Part shown: piece after piece, positions 22,673-31,557 of the stretch
How positions within the stretch are numbered: position 1 is the first letter of the stretch
How the letters are laid out: every line of letters starts with the position of its first letter
Source: Lewinellaceae bacterium
Lineage (GTDB): Bacteria > Bacteroidota > Bacteroidia > Chitinophagales > Saprospiraceae
Assembly: GCA_020636375.1 (NCBI GenBank)
Contig: JACJXZ010000010.1
Location: 310,001-374,000, forward strand
DNA length: 64,000 bases
Reading direction: 5' to 3'
Made by a program: the position numbers and the translations under genes
Notes under the pieces: model-generated
Database searches by the model: none
Seen by the model: only the letters and a program-made list of their open reading frames with translations
Told to the model about the DNA's origin: nothing

Positions 22673-23647
22673 TTATCTCTTCCGCTCCGTGACAAAAGTG
22701 ACCAGGTCGGCGAGGGACTGCCGGGCGGGGGATTCGGGGAAGGCATGCAGCAGCTCAAAAGCCTGGCGCCGGTAATCCTCCATGGCATTTCGGGCATATT
22801 CCAGGCCGCCGCTGCCGCGAACGAAGGCCACTACTTCCTGGACCCGGTCGGGTTTATCGCTGTGGCGGCGGATGGTTTTTATGATCCTTCGCCGGTCGGA
22901 TCCGGAAGCCAGGCGCAGGGCATAGATTAGGGGGAGGGTCAGTTTCTTTTCTTTGATGTCGATGCCCAGGGGTTTGCCGACGTCATCGGTGCCGAAGTCG
23001 AAGAGGTCGTCCCGGATCTGGAAGGCGATGCCGATCTTTTCGCCAAAGAGGCGCATGCGTTCGATCACTTCCGGGTCTTTAGTGGCGGAGGCGGCGCCGG
23101 CACTACAGGCTGCGGCGATAAGAGAAGCGGTTTTCTGCCGGATGATCTCGTAGTAGACATCCTCCTCGATGTCCAGCCGTCGGGCCTTTTCGATCTGCAG
23201 CAGTTCTCCTTCGCTCATGGCCTTTACGGCATCGGAAACGATTTCCAGCAGTTGGTACTGTTTGCTGCGCAGGGCAAGCAGCATGCCCTGGGAGAAGAGG
23301 TAGTCGCCAACCAGTACGGCAATCTTGTTTTTCCAGAGGGCGTTGATGGAGAAGAACCCGCGCCTTTCGTAGGAATCGTCGACCACGTCGTCATGGACGA
23401 GGGTGGCGGTATGGAGCAGCTCGACCAGGGAAGCGGCCGTGAAGGTAGCGTCGGTGACGGCCCCGCAGGCTTTGGCGGCGAGGAATACGAACATGGGCCG
23501 CACCTGCTTGCCTTTTCGCCGCACGATATAGAAAGTGATCTTATCCAATAACGGGACGGGGCTTCGCATGGCTTCCCGGAAGCGGGATTCGAACACCCTG
23601 AGTTCTTCATCGATCGGCCCCTTTATGGAATTGAGCGACTTGGCCAT
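22673..23647 (-). CDS. All-trans polyprenyl diphosphate synthase
   Basis: The 324-residue protein has both aspartate-rich motifs of trans-prenyltransferases: HDDVVDDSYERRG (Asp86, Asp87, Asp90) and FQIRDDLFDFG near residue 205. It also has the KGKQVRP substrate-binding segment. These enzymes extend FPP or GPP with IPP to make the side chain of menaquinone (octaprenyl/heptaprenyl type). No small residue suggesting short-chain products is obvious before the first motif, so a long-chain product is likely but not proven. A TAnnTTTG-type box on the minus strand (23667-23674) lies 20 bases upstream. The symbol ispB or hepT could apply; I leave it blank because chain length is unknown. Confidence 0.92.
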   Translation of the reverse strand: MAKSLNSIKGPIDEELRVFESRFREAMRSPVPLLDKITFYIVRRKGKQVRPMFVFLAAKACGAVTDATFTAASLVELLHTATLVHDDVVDDSYERRGFFSINALWKNKIAVLVGDYLFSQGMLLALRSKQYQLLEIVSDAVKAMSEGELLQIEKARRLDIEEDVYYEIIRQKTASLIAAACSAGAASATKDPEVIERMRLFGEKIGIAFQIRDDLFDFGTDDVGKPLGIDIKEKKLTLPLIYALRLASGSDRRRIIKTIRRHSDKPDRVQEVVAFVRGSGGLEYARNAMEDYRRQAFELLHAFPESPARQSLADLVTFVTERKR

Positions 23648-23666
23648 TCTTCTGGTTTTGTCCGCC

Positions 23667-23674
23667 CAAAGCTA
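23667..23674 (-). promoter_or_regulatory. Putative -7 box (TAGCTTTG) of the polyprenyl synthase gene
   Basis: On the minus strand the sequence reads TAGCTTTG, a full match to TAnnTTTG, 20 bases before the ATG at 23647. Confidence 0.5.
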
Positions 23675-23700
23675 CAAAACTTTACGGTTGGTCGACTCCT

Positions 23701-25359
23701 TCAGCGCACCAATACCTGAAAACGGCGCGCCAGCCGGTCGCCCCCTTTGATAACGAGGAGGTACCTGCCGGGAGGCACCCGGCTCAGGTTCAGGCTTTTG
23801 ACCTGGTCGCCCCGCGGCTGGCGGGGGAAATCCATTTTGGCGACGGGCTGCCAGCCAGGGTTGATCAGTTGGATGGTGACGTCGCAGTTCTGAGGCAGGT
23901 AATACTTTATGGTGATATCTCCAGTTTCATTCGGGACCACCTTGGGGAAGGGAGACCAGTCGCTGGGGTCGGAGGCGGCGGGTTCCGGTTCGCGGGGGAT
24001 GGAGGAGACATTATGGCTGGCAGGCGGCGGAGGGGCCGGCCGGGACGTTTCGCGGTCATTCTGGGCCAGCGGCCCACCGACCTGCGGCCGGGAGCCGGGC
24101 GGCGTGGAGCTGTTGTTGGTGATGGTCACCACATCGCCGGTCGGCGGGTGCCAGATATTCAGTCCAATCGGTGGTTCAAAGATGTTGTTGTGGCTCACTT
24201 CCCCTACCTGGTAGGCCATGTCCGTTTGGATGGTTCGGATTTCGATCTTTTCCCGGTCGACGAAAATCCATTTGAACTGGTTGAACCTTCCGCTGGCACG
24301 GGTCCAGGATTTGTTGTCGTTATTGTCGCGCAGGGGTGCGCCCCAGCAGCCCTCGCCGATGTATACCGACCCGGTTTTGTCGTCCCGGATGAAGCCCTCG
24401 TCGCTTCCGGGGCCATTGTCGGGGCGTATGGGGTAAGTGGTTTTCACCACATGGGCATCGGACTCCATCACCACGTTCACGCCGTATTTATGGAAGAGGG
24501 GTGCCCAATGGAGCCACAATTCGTCCTGTTCGGGTTTAGCCCGGGTATGGGGGCGCATCGCCTGGTGATACTGGGCCATTTTCCAGATGACATTGCTGCT
24601 GGCCCTCAGGTCCCCTTCCAGCCATATCCGCTGGCTTTCGCCCGGGGCGATCAGGGTGTTGAGGGTGTAGATGCGGAAGAGGTTGCCGCCCAGGGTGAGG
24701 GCGTAATATACGTCGCTGCTGATCACGTCGAAAAGCTCGGTGATGGAGCTGTTTTCCCGCTCGTGATTGCCCCGCGCGGGGATGATGGGGAAAATCCTGC
24801 CATCACTGCCAATGGTTTCCTGCCAGTCGTCGAACCATTCGCGCCATTCCGGGGCCGTATCGCCGCCGGTCATATCGCCGTCGAACACGACGCAGTGGGG
24901 CCGCAGCTTGCTGACCAGCTGGTTGGCGTCCCGCCGGGCTTCCCGGTTGTTGCGGCTGTCTCCGCCGGCAATGATGGAGAGGCGCTCATTGGGGGTATTG
25001 GGCGCCGTTTTGAAGGAATATCGCTGGCTGACCGACCTGTTGTCTTTCACGATGAAATAGTAGACCGTATTGGGTTGCAGGCCGGAAAGCCGGACGAAGT
25101 GGTTGTTCATCCCCCGCGACAAGATGATGCGATCCGGGCGCCGTTGGTTGCGGTAGGCATCTACGTTGGAGCCGAAATCAATGACGTCGTAAAACAATAC
25201 AGGGTTGTCGCCCGATTCCTGATCCCAGCCGACAACCATGGATGTGGCGGGGTCGGTGCGCCACATACAGCGGAATCGCTTGCTATCGGCCCTGGATACC
25301 CAGGCGAGGCAGAAGGTGATGAGTAACGTCAGTAACAGCCGGCGGCTTTTTATCAGCAT
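23701..25359 (-). CDS. Secreted purple-acid-phosphatase-like metallophosphoesterase
   Basis: From ATG 25359 the product is 552 residues with a clear signal peptide (LLLTLLITFCLAWVSRA); the longer open frame adds an unlikely N-terminus. It contains an FN3-like N-terminal domain (about 30-120) of purple acid phosphatases and then the metallophosphoesterase motifs GGDSRNN, VFDGDMTGG, ARGNHE and ESDAHV. The region from about 430 to 480 is Pro/Ser-rich. The last 70 residues form a beta domain (DVTIQLINPGWQPVAKMD to GGDRLARRFQVLVR) like a type IX secretion C-terminal domain. It is probably exported across the outer membrane as an extracellular phosphoesterase. Substrate unknown. Confidence 0.85.
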   Translation of the reverse strand: MLIKSRRLLLTLLITFCLAWVSRADSKRFRCMWRTDPATSMVVGWDQESGDNPVLFYDVIDFGSNVDAYRNQRRPDRIILSRGMNNHFVRLSGLQPNTVYYFIVKDNRSVSQRYSFKTAPNTPNERLSIIAGGDSRNNREARRDANQLVSKLRPHCVVFDGDMTGGDTAPEWREWFDDWQETIGSDGRIFPIIPARGNHERENSSITELFDVISSDVYYALTLGGNLFRIYTLNTLIAPGESQRIWLEGDLRASSNVIWKMAQYHQAMRPHTRAKPEQDELWLHWAPLFHKYGVNVVMESDAHVVKTTYPIRPDNGPGSDEGFIRDDKTGSVYIGEGCWGAPLRDNNDNKSWTRASGRFNQFKWIFVDREKIEIRTIQTDMAYQVGEVSHNNIFEPPIGLNIWHPPTGDVVTITNNSSTPPGSRPQVGGPLAQNDRETSRPAPPPPASHNVSSIPREPEPAASDPSDWSPFPKVVPNETGDITIKYYLPQNCDVTIQLINPGWQPVAKMDFPRQPRGDQVKSLNLSRVPPGRYLLVIKGGDRLARRFQVLVR

Positions 25360-25743
25360 CAATTCGCGTTTAAATTGGTAGATGGTGACACAACAAATAA
25401 CACCCCGAGGTGCCTGTAGATGCAAAGATTGCATTAACTTTCCGGCAAATCAAGGCTAAGAGTACAGTAGAATCATTTCATAGGCCTGCGATGCTGGGCT
25501 TGCTTCAGATTGGGATAATTACAAAGCTTTACCCGGGCGTTTTATTGTGTGTTTACGGAGGAAAAAACGCAAGGTTACAGGTAAATCCTGCCCTGCCCTT
25601 CTGCGCGTTCCAGTTTGTAAGGCAAAAATTAGAATCTACCCTTTAAACCCCATAAATTTGCCCGGAATCCAAATCCGCTAACCGGCAACATAAAGAGTAA
25701 ACCTGCAATCCCTCTGCCTTGTTGCGGCACTAAATCGTTAAAG
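25360..25743. other. Divergent region between the phosphoesterase and glyA
   Basis: No gene is visible in this 384-bp stretch. A perfect TAnnTTTG box for glyA is at 25653-25660. The remainder is mixed composition with no strong palindrome. Confidence 0.55.
25653..25660 (+). promoter_or_regulatory. Putative -7 box (TAAATTTG) of glyA
   Basis: TAAATTTG fully matches the Bacteroidota -7 consensus and lies 84 bases before the glyA ATG, implying a leader of roughly 75 bases. Confidence 0.5.
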
Positions 25744-27033
25744 ATGGCAAAAGATAGTTTAGTTTTCAACTTAATCCAGAAGGAATTACAACGGCAGCAG
25801 AAAGGCGCCGAGCTGATCGCTTCCGAGAATTTTGCGAGCCCCCAGGTCATGGAAGCCACGGGTAGTTGCCTGACCAATAAATATGCAGAGGGCTACCCGG
25901 GCAAGCGATACTACGGAGGCTGCGAGTTTGTCGATGAGTTGGAACAGCTGGCTATCGATCGCCTCCGGCAGTTGTTTGGCGCCGAATTCGCCAATGTGCA
26001 ACCCCATTCCGGCGCACAGGCCAACGCGGCTGTTTTCCTGGCGGTGCTCCGGCCGGGCGACCGCATCCTGGGGTTCGACCTCTCCCACGGCGGCCATCTT
26101 TCCCATGGGTCGCCGGTGAACTACTCCGGCAAGGTTTATGAACCCCACTTCTACGGAGTGGAGAAGGATACCGGAATTATCGACATGGACAAAGTGGAGG
26201 CGAAGGCCCTGGAAGTGAAGCCCCGGCTGATCATCTGCGGCGCTTCTGCTTATTCCCGCGACTGGGACTATGAGCGTTTCCGCGCTATTGCCGACCGGGT
26301 GGGCGCCCTGTTGCTGGCCGATATCGCTCATCCGGCTGGCCTCATTGCCGCCGGCTTACTCCGAAGCCCCATGGAGCATTGCCACATCGTCACCTCCACT
26401 ACCCATAAGACCCTGCGCGGCCCGCGGGGCGGCATCATCATGATGGGCAAGGACTTTGACAACCCCTGGGGGCGCAAGACCAAGAAAGGCAGCCCCATCA
26501 GGATGTCGGCCGTACTGAACAGCGGGGTGTTTCCCGGCATGCAGGGCGGCCCGCTGGAACACGTCATCGCCGCCAAGGCCGTCGCTTTCGGTGAAGCGCT
26601 GCAGCCTTCTTTTAAAGCGTACGCCCAACAGGTGATCAACAACGCGCAGGCCATGGCCGGCGCCTTTGTGGAGAAGGGCTATAAGGTCATATCCGGCGGA
26701 ACCGACAACCACCTCATGCTGATCGACCTGCGCTCCAAAAACGTCACGGGGAAAGTGGCGGAAAAAGCCCTGGAACGGGCCGACATTACCCTCAACAAAA
26801 ACATGGTGCCCTTCGACACGCAGACGCCTTTTGTCACTTCCGGCATCCGGGTGGGGTCCGCTGCAATCACGACCCGCGGCCTTAAAGAGGCCGATTGCCG
26901 AAAGATCGTCGACTGGATCGACGCAGTCATTACCGCCCCGGAGAACGAAAAGCTGATCGACGACACCCGCCGACAGGTCAATGCGTTTATGGAGCGCTTC
27001 CCCCTCTATGAGGAGATCAACATGCCGGCATAG
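25744..27033 (+). CDS. glyA: Serine hydroxymethyltransferase
   Basis: The 429-residue PLP enzyme interconverts serine and glycine with transfer of a one-carbon unit to tetrahydrofolate. Diagnostic segments are GAELIASENFASPQV at residues 19-33, the YPGKRYYGGCEFVDELE block, the catalytic-lysine motif STTHKTLRGPRGG, and the FVTSGIRVGSAAITTRG C-terminal motif. Length and start match bacterial GlyA. It is a stand-alone cytoplasmic housekeeping gene with its own promoter; it is followed by a dispersed palindromic repeat and then a strong terminator. Confidence 0.97.
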   Translation: MAKDSLVFNLIQKELQRQQKGAELIASENFASPQVMEATGSCLTNKYAEGYPGKRYYGGCEFVDELEQLAIDRLRQLFGAEFANVQPHSGAQANAAVFLAVLRPGDRILGFDLSHGGHLSHGSPVNYSGKVYEPHFYGVEKDTGIIDMDKVEAKALEVKPRLIICGASAYSRDWDYERFRAIADRVGALLLADIAHPAGLIAAGLLRSPMEHCHIVTSTTHKTLRGPRGGIIMMGKDFDNPWGRKTKKGSPIRMSAVLNSGVFPGMQGGPLEHVIAAKAVAFGEALQPSFKAYAQQVINNAQAMAGAFVEKGYKVISGGTDNHLMLIDLRSKNVTGKVAEKALERADITLNKNMVPFDTQTPFVTSGIRVGSAAITTRGLKEADCRKIVDWIDAVITAPENEKLIDDTRRQVNAFMERFPLYEEINMPA

Positions 27034-27049
27034 CATGCTTAAAAAGGTG

Positions 27050-27154
27050 GGGTATTAAATCCGTTGAAGTTTCAGTGTAAATGGAGAGCGGACCTCCAGA
27101 GCCTGCCCCGGCTTTTGCCGGGGTCCGCTGAATAGATCAACGGATTCAATACCC
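27050..27154. repeat. Dispersed palindromic repeat family 1, copy 2 (with nested insert)
   Basis: Arms GGGTATTAAATCCGTTGA (27050-27067) and its complement (27137-27154, one mismatch) flank the same AGCGGACCTCC core as copy 1 at 5516-5591. The core is interrupted by a 23-nt hairpin at 27100-27122. Confidence 0.85.
27100..27122 (+). repeat. Nested 23-nt hairpin insert, copy 2
   Basis: The 23 bases starting AGCCTGCCCCGGCTTTTGCC form a CCCCGGC / GCCGGGG hairpin. Copy 1 of the host repeat reads straight across the same point. Compared with 5377-5399 it differs at four positions, as two compensating base pairs. Confidence 0.75.
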
Positions 27155-27160
27155 TAACTT

Positions 27161-27218
27161 AAAAAAAATTGCCTTCGCCTGCCTGTAACAGGCATGAGCA
27201 GGCGAAGGCAATTTTTTT
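27161..27218. terminator. Strong bidirectional terminator after glyA
   Basis: A-run plus TTGCCTTCGCCTGC (27161-27182) pairs with GCAGGCGAAGGCAA followed by a T-run (27198-27218). The loop is 15 bases. Symmetry allows termination in both directions. Confidence 0.85.
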
Positions 27219-27472
27219 ATCCCTGGAATAGTAGTTGATCTGAAGGAATTTTATTACTTTTAGCAACTGGCTTGGTTTTTTACGGGCCAGGTATTTCCCT
27301 GATAACACCTATTCTTCTTATAAACGGTGGGCTCCCGGCTTTCCGGTGCCGCACCACCACACTTTTGAGGATATCTAAGACTCTAAACGGGCCCGGCCGG
27401 TGCCTTTGCGTGCCGTGCCGGGCCTTCCTTTTATTCTTTGGGAAGCCGTATGGACAGGATGGCCGCCCGGCC

Positions 27473-27504
27473 AAAAAAAGAAAATGCCTTCACTTCATGA
27501 AGGC
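27473..27504 (-). terminator. Terminator of the minus-strand gene at 27661-28236
   Basis: GCCTTCA (27486-27492) and TGAAGGC (27498-27504) form a short stem; on the minus strand it is followed by TTTTCTTTTTTT (27484-27473). Confidence 0.65.
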
Positions 27505-27660
27505 ACTTCCCATAAATACAATTAGAATCCCATGATAATAAGTTACGCCGCTGAAGATCAGCGGGCAAAATATGCTTCTTAAAGGCGGCGGAATCCCAAA
27601 GCGAGATAAGGTTCCTGCCCACCTGGTCTTTTACATCTCTTGCCGGCTGGGCCGCCACGC

Positions 27661-28236
27661 TCAGAAGACGATCGTGACGCCGGCAGTGGCCATCCGGTCT
27701 TTAATAACGTGATATTCTCTAATAGGAACGGCCGGAAACAACCCATGATTGTATCTGAGGTGTAATTTTCCCCATTTTTCGAGTTGCAGGCTCACTCCCG
27801 CCATCCAGCCGGCGTCAAGACGCATCTCCAGTTCCTCAAAATATTTGACCTCGACGAATTCCGTGATATATACGTTTCGGCTTCGGGCCACTACACCTAC
27901 ATAAACACCCGTCTCGATGAACCAGTTCCCGGAGGCCCGGTAATCCAGGTGCAGGGGCGCATTGGCCTTGAAGAACTCCAGCACTTTGCCCTGCCTCTGG
28001 TTGTAAGGCACGGTGTTCTTGGCCAGGGTAATATCTGCTCCCAGCCACAGGCGCCGGTCCAGCTTAAGCGATTGGTATTCCCATATATACATCATGGGTT
28101 GCCGGGCTTTTTTCCCGGTGCTGAGGTTGATGAGTTGCACGCCGGTAAAAAAACTACCGTCGACGGGCTGGGCACCCGCCGGGCCGGCAAAGAAGCCTAG
28201 GAGAATAACCAGGATGACAAGCGACGGTTTTTTCAT
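27661..28236 (-). CDS. Predicted outer-membrane beta-barrel protein (uncharacterised)
   Basis: The 191-residue product starts with a signal peptide (MKKPSLVILVILLGFFAGPAGAQ) followed by alternating amphipathic strands rich in aromatic residues. It ends MATAGVTIVF with a terminal Phe, the usual end of outer-membrane barrels. The size fits an 8-stranded barrel. I recognise no family and no conserved catalytic residue. It stands alone on the minus strand between two terminators, with no obvious -7 box. Function unknown. Confidence 0.6.
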   Translation of the reverse strand: MKKPSLVILVILLGFFAGPAGAQPVDGSFFTGVQLINLSTGKKARQPMMYIWEYQSLKLDRRLWLGADITLAKNTVPYNQRQGKVLEFFKANAPLHLDYRASGNWFIETGVYVGVVARSRNVYITEFVEVKYFEELEMRLDAGWMAGVSLQLEKWGKLHLRYNHGLFPAVPIREYHVIKDRMATAGVTIVF

Positions 28237-28598
28237 GTATTAAATGGTCCGGAACACAAAAACGCCGCAAGGTACGGTATTGTTTTCAGGTATTTGCTCT
28301 ACCAGAAGCTGGCGGGTAAGGCAATAATGGCCGGAGGTTAGCTGATTCAGGAAATTCGAAGGGCGTTTAACGCCTGAAAATCACAGGAGGGATTTTTATA
28401 AAACAATGACGAAAATCACTTATATTCCTTTGTTCGATGTTTTTTTAGGAGCCTCCGACCGGCCCCGGCAAAGAAGAATAAAAATTAACCCGGCTCACCT
28501 TGCCTTTTGTAGAAAAAATCAGCCATACCCTCTATATTAGTTGGCGGAGCGGATTTTTTCGGGCAACATTCGCCCTCACATAACCAAAACCACATTTC
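28237..28598. other. Divergent intergenic region, nothing recognised
   Basis: This 362-bp spacer lies between the outer-membrane protein and the AIM24-family gene. I see no gene, strong palindrome or perfect TAnnTTTG box in it; the nearest is TATATTCCTTTG near 28420-28431 with wrong spacing. Confidence 0.5.
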
Positions 28599-29402
28599 AT
28601 GAACGCACACGAAATTGACTATCAAATCTACGGCGAAGAGATGCAATTCGTCGAAATCGAACTGGACCCCTACGAAACCGTCATTGCCGAAGCCGGCAGC
28701 TTCATGATGATGGACGACGGCATTGAGCTGGCCACCATCTTCGGCGACGGCAGCCACAAGGACGAGAACGAAGGCCTCTGGGGCAAGGTCTTCTCCGCCG
28801 GCAAGCGTCTGCTCACCGGCGAGAGCCTCTTCATGGCAGCCTTCACCCATGCTGGCACCGGCAAGAAAAAGGTCTCTTTTGCTTCTCCCTACCCGGGCCG
28901 CATCATCCCCCTCGACCTTTCGGAGCTGGAGGGTAAAATCGTCTGCCAGAAAGACGCCTTCCTTTGCGCTGCCAAGGGCGTCTCGGTAGGCATAGAGTTC
29001 TCCCGGCGCCTGGGCCGCGGCTTCTTCGGCGGCGAGGGCTTCATCATGCAAAAGCTGGAGGGCGACGGCCTGGCCTTCCTGCACGCGGGGGGCAACATCA
29101 TAGAAAAAGAACTGGCCATCGGCGAAACGCTGCGGGTAGATACAGGCTGCCTGGTCGGCTTTACCCGGGACGTGGACTACGACATCGAAATGATCAAGGG
29201 CGTACGCAACATGGTGTTCGGAGGCGAAGGCCTGTTTTACGCCCGTCTGCAGGGGCCCGGCCGGGTCTGGATTCAGTCGTTGCCCTTCAGCCGCCTGGCC
29301 GACCGGGTGGTCTCCGCTTCCCGGCAGTACGGCGGCAAGGACAAAGGCGAAGGCAGCGTACTCGGCGGCCTGGGGGATTTGCTGGGCGGGGATAAATGGT
29401 GA
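28599..29402 (+). CDS. AIM24 / TIGR00266-family protein
   Basis: The 267-residue cytoplasmic protein belongs to the AIM24 (TIGR00266) family. The opening HEIDYQIYGEEMQFVEIELDP, the GSFMMMDDGIELATIFGDG block, the GGEGFIMQKLEGDGLAFLHAGG motif and VDTGCLVGFTRDVDY are all characteristic. The family forms a beta-rich barrel-like fold and is found in bacteria and mitochondria; its biochemical role is not established. Length is normal. It is monocistronic, and its stop codon merges directly into an 8-bp-period microsatellite. Confidence 0.9.
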   Translation: MNAHEIDYQIYGEEMQFVEIELDPYETVIAEAGSFMMMDDGIELATIFGDGSHKDENEGLWGKVFSAGKRLLTGESLFMAAFTHAGTGKKKVSFASPYPGRIIPLDLSELEGKIVCQKDAFLCAAKGVSVGIEFSRRLGRGFFGGEGFIMQKLEGDGLAFLHAGGNIIEKELAIGETLRVDTGCLVGFTRDVDYDIEMIKGVRNMVFGGEGLFYARLQGPGRVWIQSLPFSRLADRVVSASRQYGGKDKGEGSVLGGLGDLLGGDKW

Positions 29403-29469
29403 ATGAAGGAATGAGTGAATGAAGGAATGAAGGAATGAGTGAATGAGTGAATGAGTGAATGAGTGAATG
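29401..29469 (+). repeat. GAATGAGT / GAATGAAG microsatellite at the AIM24 stop codon
   Basis: About eight tandem 8-bp units begin with the last two bases of the TGA stop. The same GAATGAGT word reappears at about 60708-60742. Confidence 0.95.
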
Positions 29470-29687
29470 CGGCGTCCCTGGTTGTCGTGTACTTTTAAAA
29501 AGCATAACAGGCTGTCCGGCCCAAATTGGGCAGATAGTCCCTGAACAAAGCCTGTGCCCTTTCTTTAAGCCATAGAGCTGCCGGCGAAGAGGAAGGGCCT
29601 CTTTTTTTACCAACCCCGAAACTTTTTTTCTTCCCGTTTGCAACCCTTTCTTCTTTTTCTGCACTAGCCTGATTAAAACCACATCCA

Positions 29688-30227
29688 TTGGACCCATTCG
29701 AGCAGGCATTGCTGGAAGGCTGCCGGCGGGGTGAACGCCAGGCACAGAAAGCGCTCTACGAAAGGCACAAAGGCCTCCTGTTTGGAGTATGCCTGCGTTA
29801 TGCCAGGGGCAGGGAGGAGGCGGAAGATATGCTCCAGGAAGGGTTTATCCAGATTTTTCGGGATCTCTACCAGTTTCAGCCCAACCGTCCACTAGCTGCC
29901 TGGATGCGCCGCGTAGTGGCCAACGCCTGCCTGCAGTATCTCCGCCGTCATGAACGCCTGATGAGCCTTGCGCCTCTTAGCGAGGAAGGAGAACAGGAAG
30001 CAGAACATGCGACTCAGAGGGAAAACGAGGAAACAGAAACCCTGCTTACCTATGTACAGCGCTTGCCGGATGGCCAGCGAGCCATATTCAACCTTTATGT
30101 CATCGAAGGGTATACGCACGCCGAGATCGCCGGCATACTGGGGATTTCCGAATCGGGTTCCAAATCGCAGTTGTCACGGGCCCGGGCAGCTCTGAGAAGG
30201 ATGATGGCACAAAAAGCGACCCCATGA
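29688..30227 (+). CDS. ECF-type RNA polymerase sigma factor
   Basis: The 179-residue protein has sigma region 2 (about 25-95, with DMLQEGFIQIFRDLYQF and RPLAAWMRRVVANACL) and region 4 (about 118-172, with LPDGQRAIFNLYVIEGYTHAEIAGILG and a SQLSRARAALRR recognition helix). It directs transcription of a small regulon in response to an envelope signal. The start is TTG at 29688: there is no ATG in frame near it and the sequence MDPFEQALLEGCRRG is typical of Bacteroidota sigma factors. Its last four bases overlap the next gene (ATGA), which encodes the probable anti-sigma protein. Confidence 0.93.
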   Translation: MDPFEQALLEGCRRGERQAQKALYERHKGLLFGVCLRYARGREEAEDMLQEGFIQIFRDLYQFQPNRPLAAWMRRVVANACLQYLRRHERLMSLAPLSEEGEQEAEHATQRENEETETLLTYVQRLPDGQRAIFNLYVIEGYTHAEIAGILGISESGSKSQLSRARAALRRMMAQKATP

Positions 30228-31546
30228 GAAAGGACAAAGAGGATCGTATTGACCGGATTTACCGGGAAGAGCTGAGCCGGCTGTATGCCGCTCCTTCTCC
30301 CGGGTTTTGGGATAAAATGGAAAGAGCGATACCCCCTCCTCCCGATCCGCGAACGGCAGTTTTTCGGAGGGTTCCGGCCTTACTGATCCTGCTGTTTTTC
30401 GGTACCTGGATTTGTTTTAGCCTCATGAAGAGAACACCCCTGGGAGCCTTTCCCATCCCCGTTGCCGGCCATGCTGTCGAAGCGGTTGCATCTACACTCC
30501 GGGCTGAATTGCCGGAAAAATCCCTGGATACGGCATTATCAGAACCAGTGAGCAGGGAGGGCGAGGGAACCAGGAGGCCGGGAAGCCAATGGTCATTTCC
30601 CTTGGCGCTGCCTGCAGCAAAAACCACCGACAGCCCGCCCGGTTTTATGCATGGCCAGGAGCCTGTCCCGGCGGGTGGCGGTTCAGATTACCAGGAACCA
30701 TCTTATAAGCAGAAGTTGGACAGGGAAGCCTTGACGGCATTATCAACGGTGCCTTCGAAAGCAAAAGCCAATGCCGCTCCCTTGCCGGAAACCGCATCCA
30801 CACCACCAGCCGCCGCCGGATACCCGGGTATTTCCTACGAGTGGCAAATGGAGTGGCTGGCCCCGCTTCACAACGGCCTGGGCGAACAATTGGGCCTGGA
30901 ACAACCCAACTGGAGCGGCGACCGGCGAATGGGATTGGCTCTGGACTTTCGCTTTTCCGAATATTGGGGAATAAGGGCAGGCCTGGGTGTCCGGGAGATG
31001 AACCTCTTTTTCAGGCAAAAGGAACGGATGGAATACGCGCCGGGGTATTTTGCAGATGGCTTGTTCGTAAATCAATACAAATATCAGACCTCCGCCGGGC
31101 TGGAAACCACTTCGGCGATCGGTTTCCGGCAGGGGCAGTCACCCAGCTCTCCTGCGCCGGGAGAACCTTTTGTATTCTCTCTGGAAATGGAACAGCAGAT
31201 CGGGTACTACACCGTCCCTATAGAGGCGCTTTATTATTTCGGCGCCAGTGGCCTTCAGCTAACCTTCCATGGGGGCCTGGCGATGAACGGCCGTTTATGG
31301 GAAACCAACCGGATTGTGGAGGCCTCCTTCTCCGGGCCGGGGTTCGTTCACCGGGGAACCGGCCTGAACCTCGCCGGCTTACCCCGCCATTTTCTGGAAA
31401 TAACGAGCGGGGCCGGCATATATTATCAACACCATAGCGGCGTGACTGCCCGCCTGGAACCCGGATTGAGGTATGCCCTGACTCCTATGTTCAACCGACG
31501 CGGCCTACAGGGTGGGTTCATGATCGGAATTGGTTATCACTTCTAA
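30224..31546 (+). CDS. Probable anti-sigma factor fused to a periplasmic/outer-membrane-like domain
   Basis: The 440-residue product begins with a charged cytoplasmic segment (about 1-45, including SPGFWDKMERAIPPP), which is typical of Bacteroidota membrane anti-sigma proteins. It then has one transmembrane helix (about 47-66, VPALLILLFFGTWICFSL), a Pro/Ser-rich periplasmic linker to about 200, and a C-terminal region of amphipathic strands resembling a porin-type barrel. It overlaps the sigma gene by four bases, so the two are translationally coupled. Sequestration of the sigma factor is inferred from this arrangement; the C-terminal domain could be the sensor or wall-contacting part. Confidence 0.7.
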   Translation: MRKDKEDRIDRIYREELSRLYAAPSPGFWDKMERAIPPPPDPRTAVFRRVPALLILLFFGTWICFSLMKRTPLGAFPIPVAGHAVEAVASTLRAELPEKSLDTALSEPVSREGEGTRRPGSQWSFPLALPAAKTTDSPPGFMHGQEPVPAGGGSDYQEPSYKQKLDREALTALSTVPSKAKANAAPLPETASTPPAAAGYPGISYEWQMEWLAPLHNGLGEQLGLEQPNWSGDRRMGLALDFRFSEYWGIRAGLGVREMNLFFRQKERMEYAPGYFADGLFVNQYKYQTSAGLETTSAIGFRQGQSPSSPAPGEPFVFSLEMEQQIGYYTVPIEALYYFGASGLQLTFHGGLAMNGRLWETNRIVEASFSGPGFVHRGTGLNLAGLPRHFLEITSGAGIYYQHHSGVTARLEPGLRYALTPMFNRRGLQGGFMIGIGYHF

Positions 31547-31557
31547 AACATAAGGCT

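Larger units (their letters stand above)
27034..27660. other. Convergent intergenic region after glyA
   Basis: This 627-bp region contains the family 1 palindrome (27050-27154), a bidirectional terminator (27161-27218), a GC-rich CGGGCCCGGCC / GCCGGGCC segment near 27389-27422, and a minus-strand terminator (27473-27504). Small open frames here cross these hairpins and are not credible genes. Confidence 0.6.

Noticed and set aside
27431..27658. 75-codon frame (GTG start) after the outer-membrane protein
   Set aside because: It reads straight through the terminator hairpin at 27473-27504 and has no family-like features.
28485..29084. 199-codon minus frame opposite the AIM24-family gene
   Set aside because: Shadow of a clearly identified protein.
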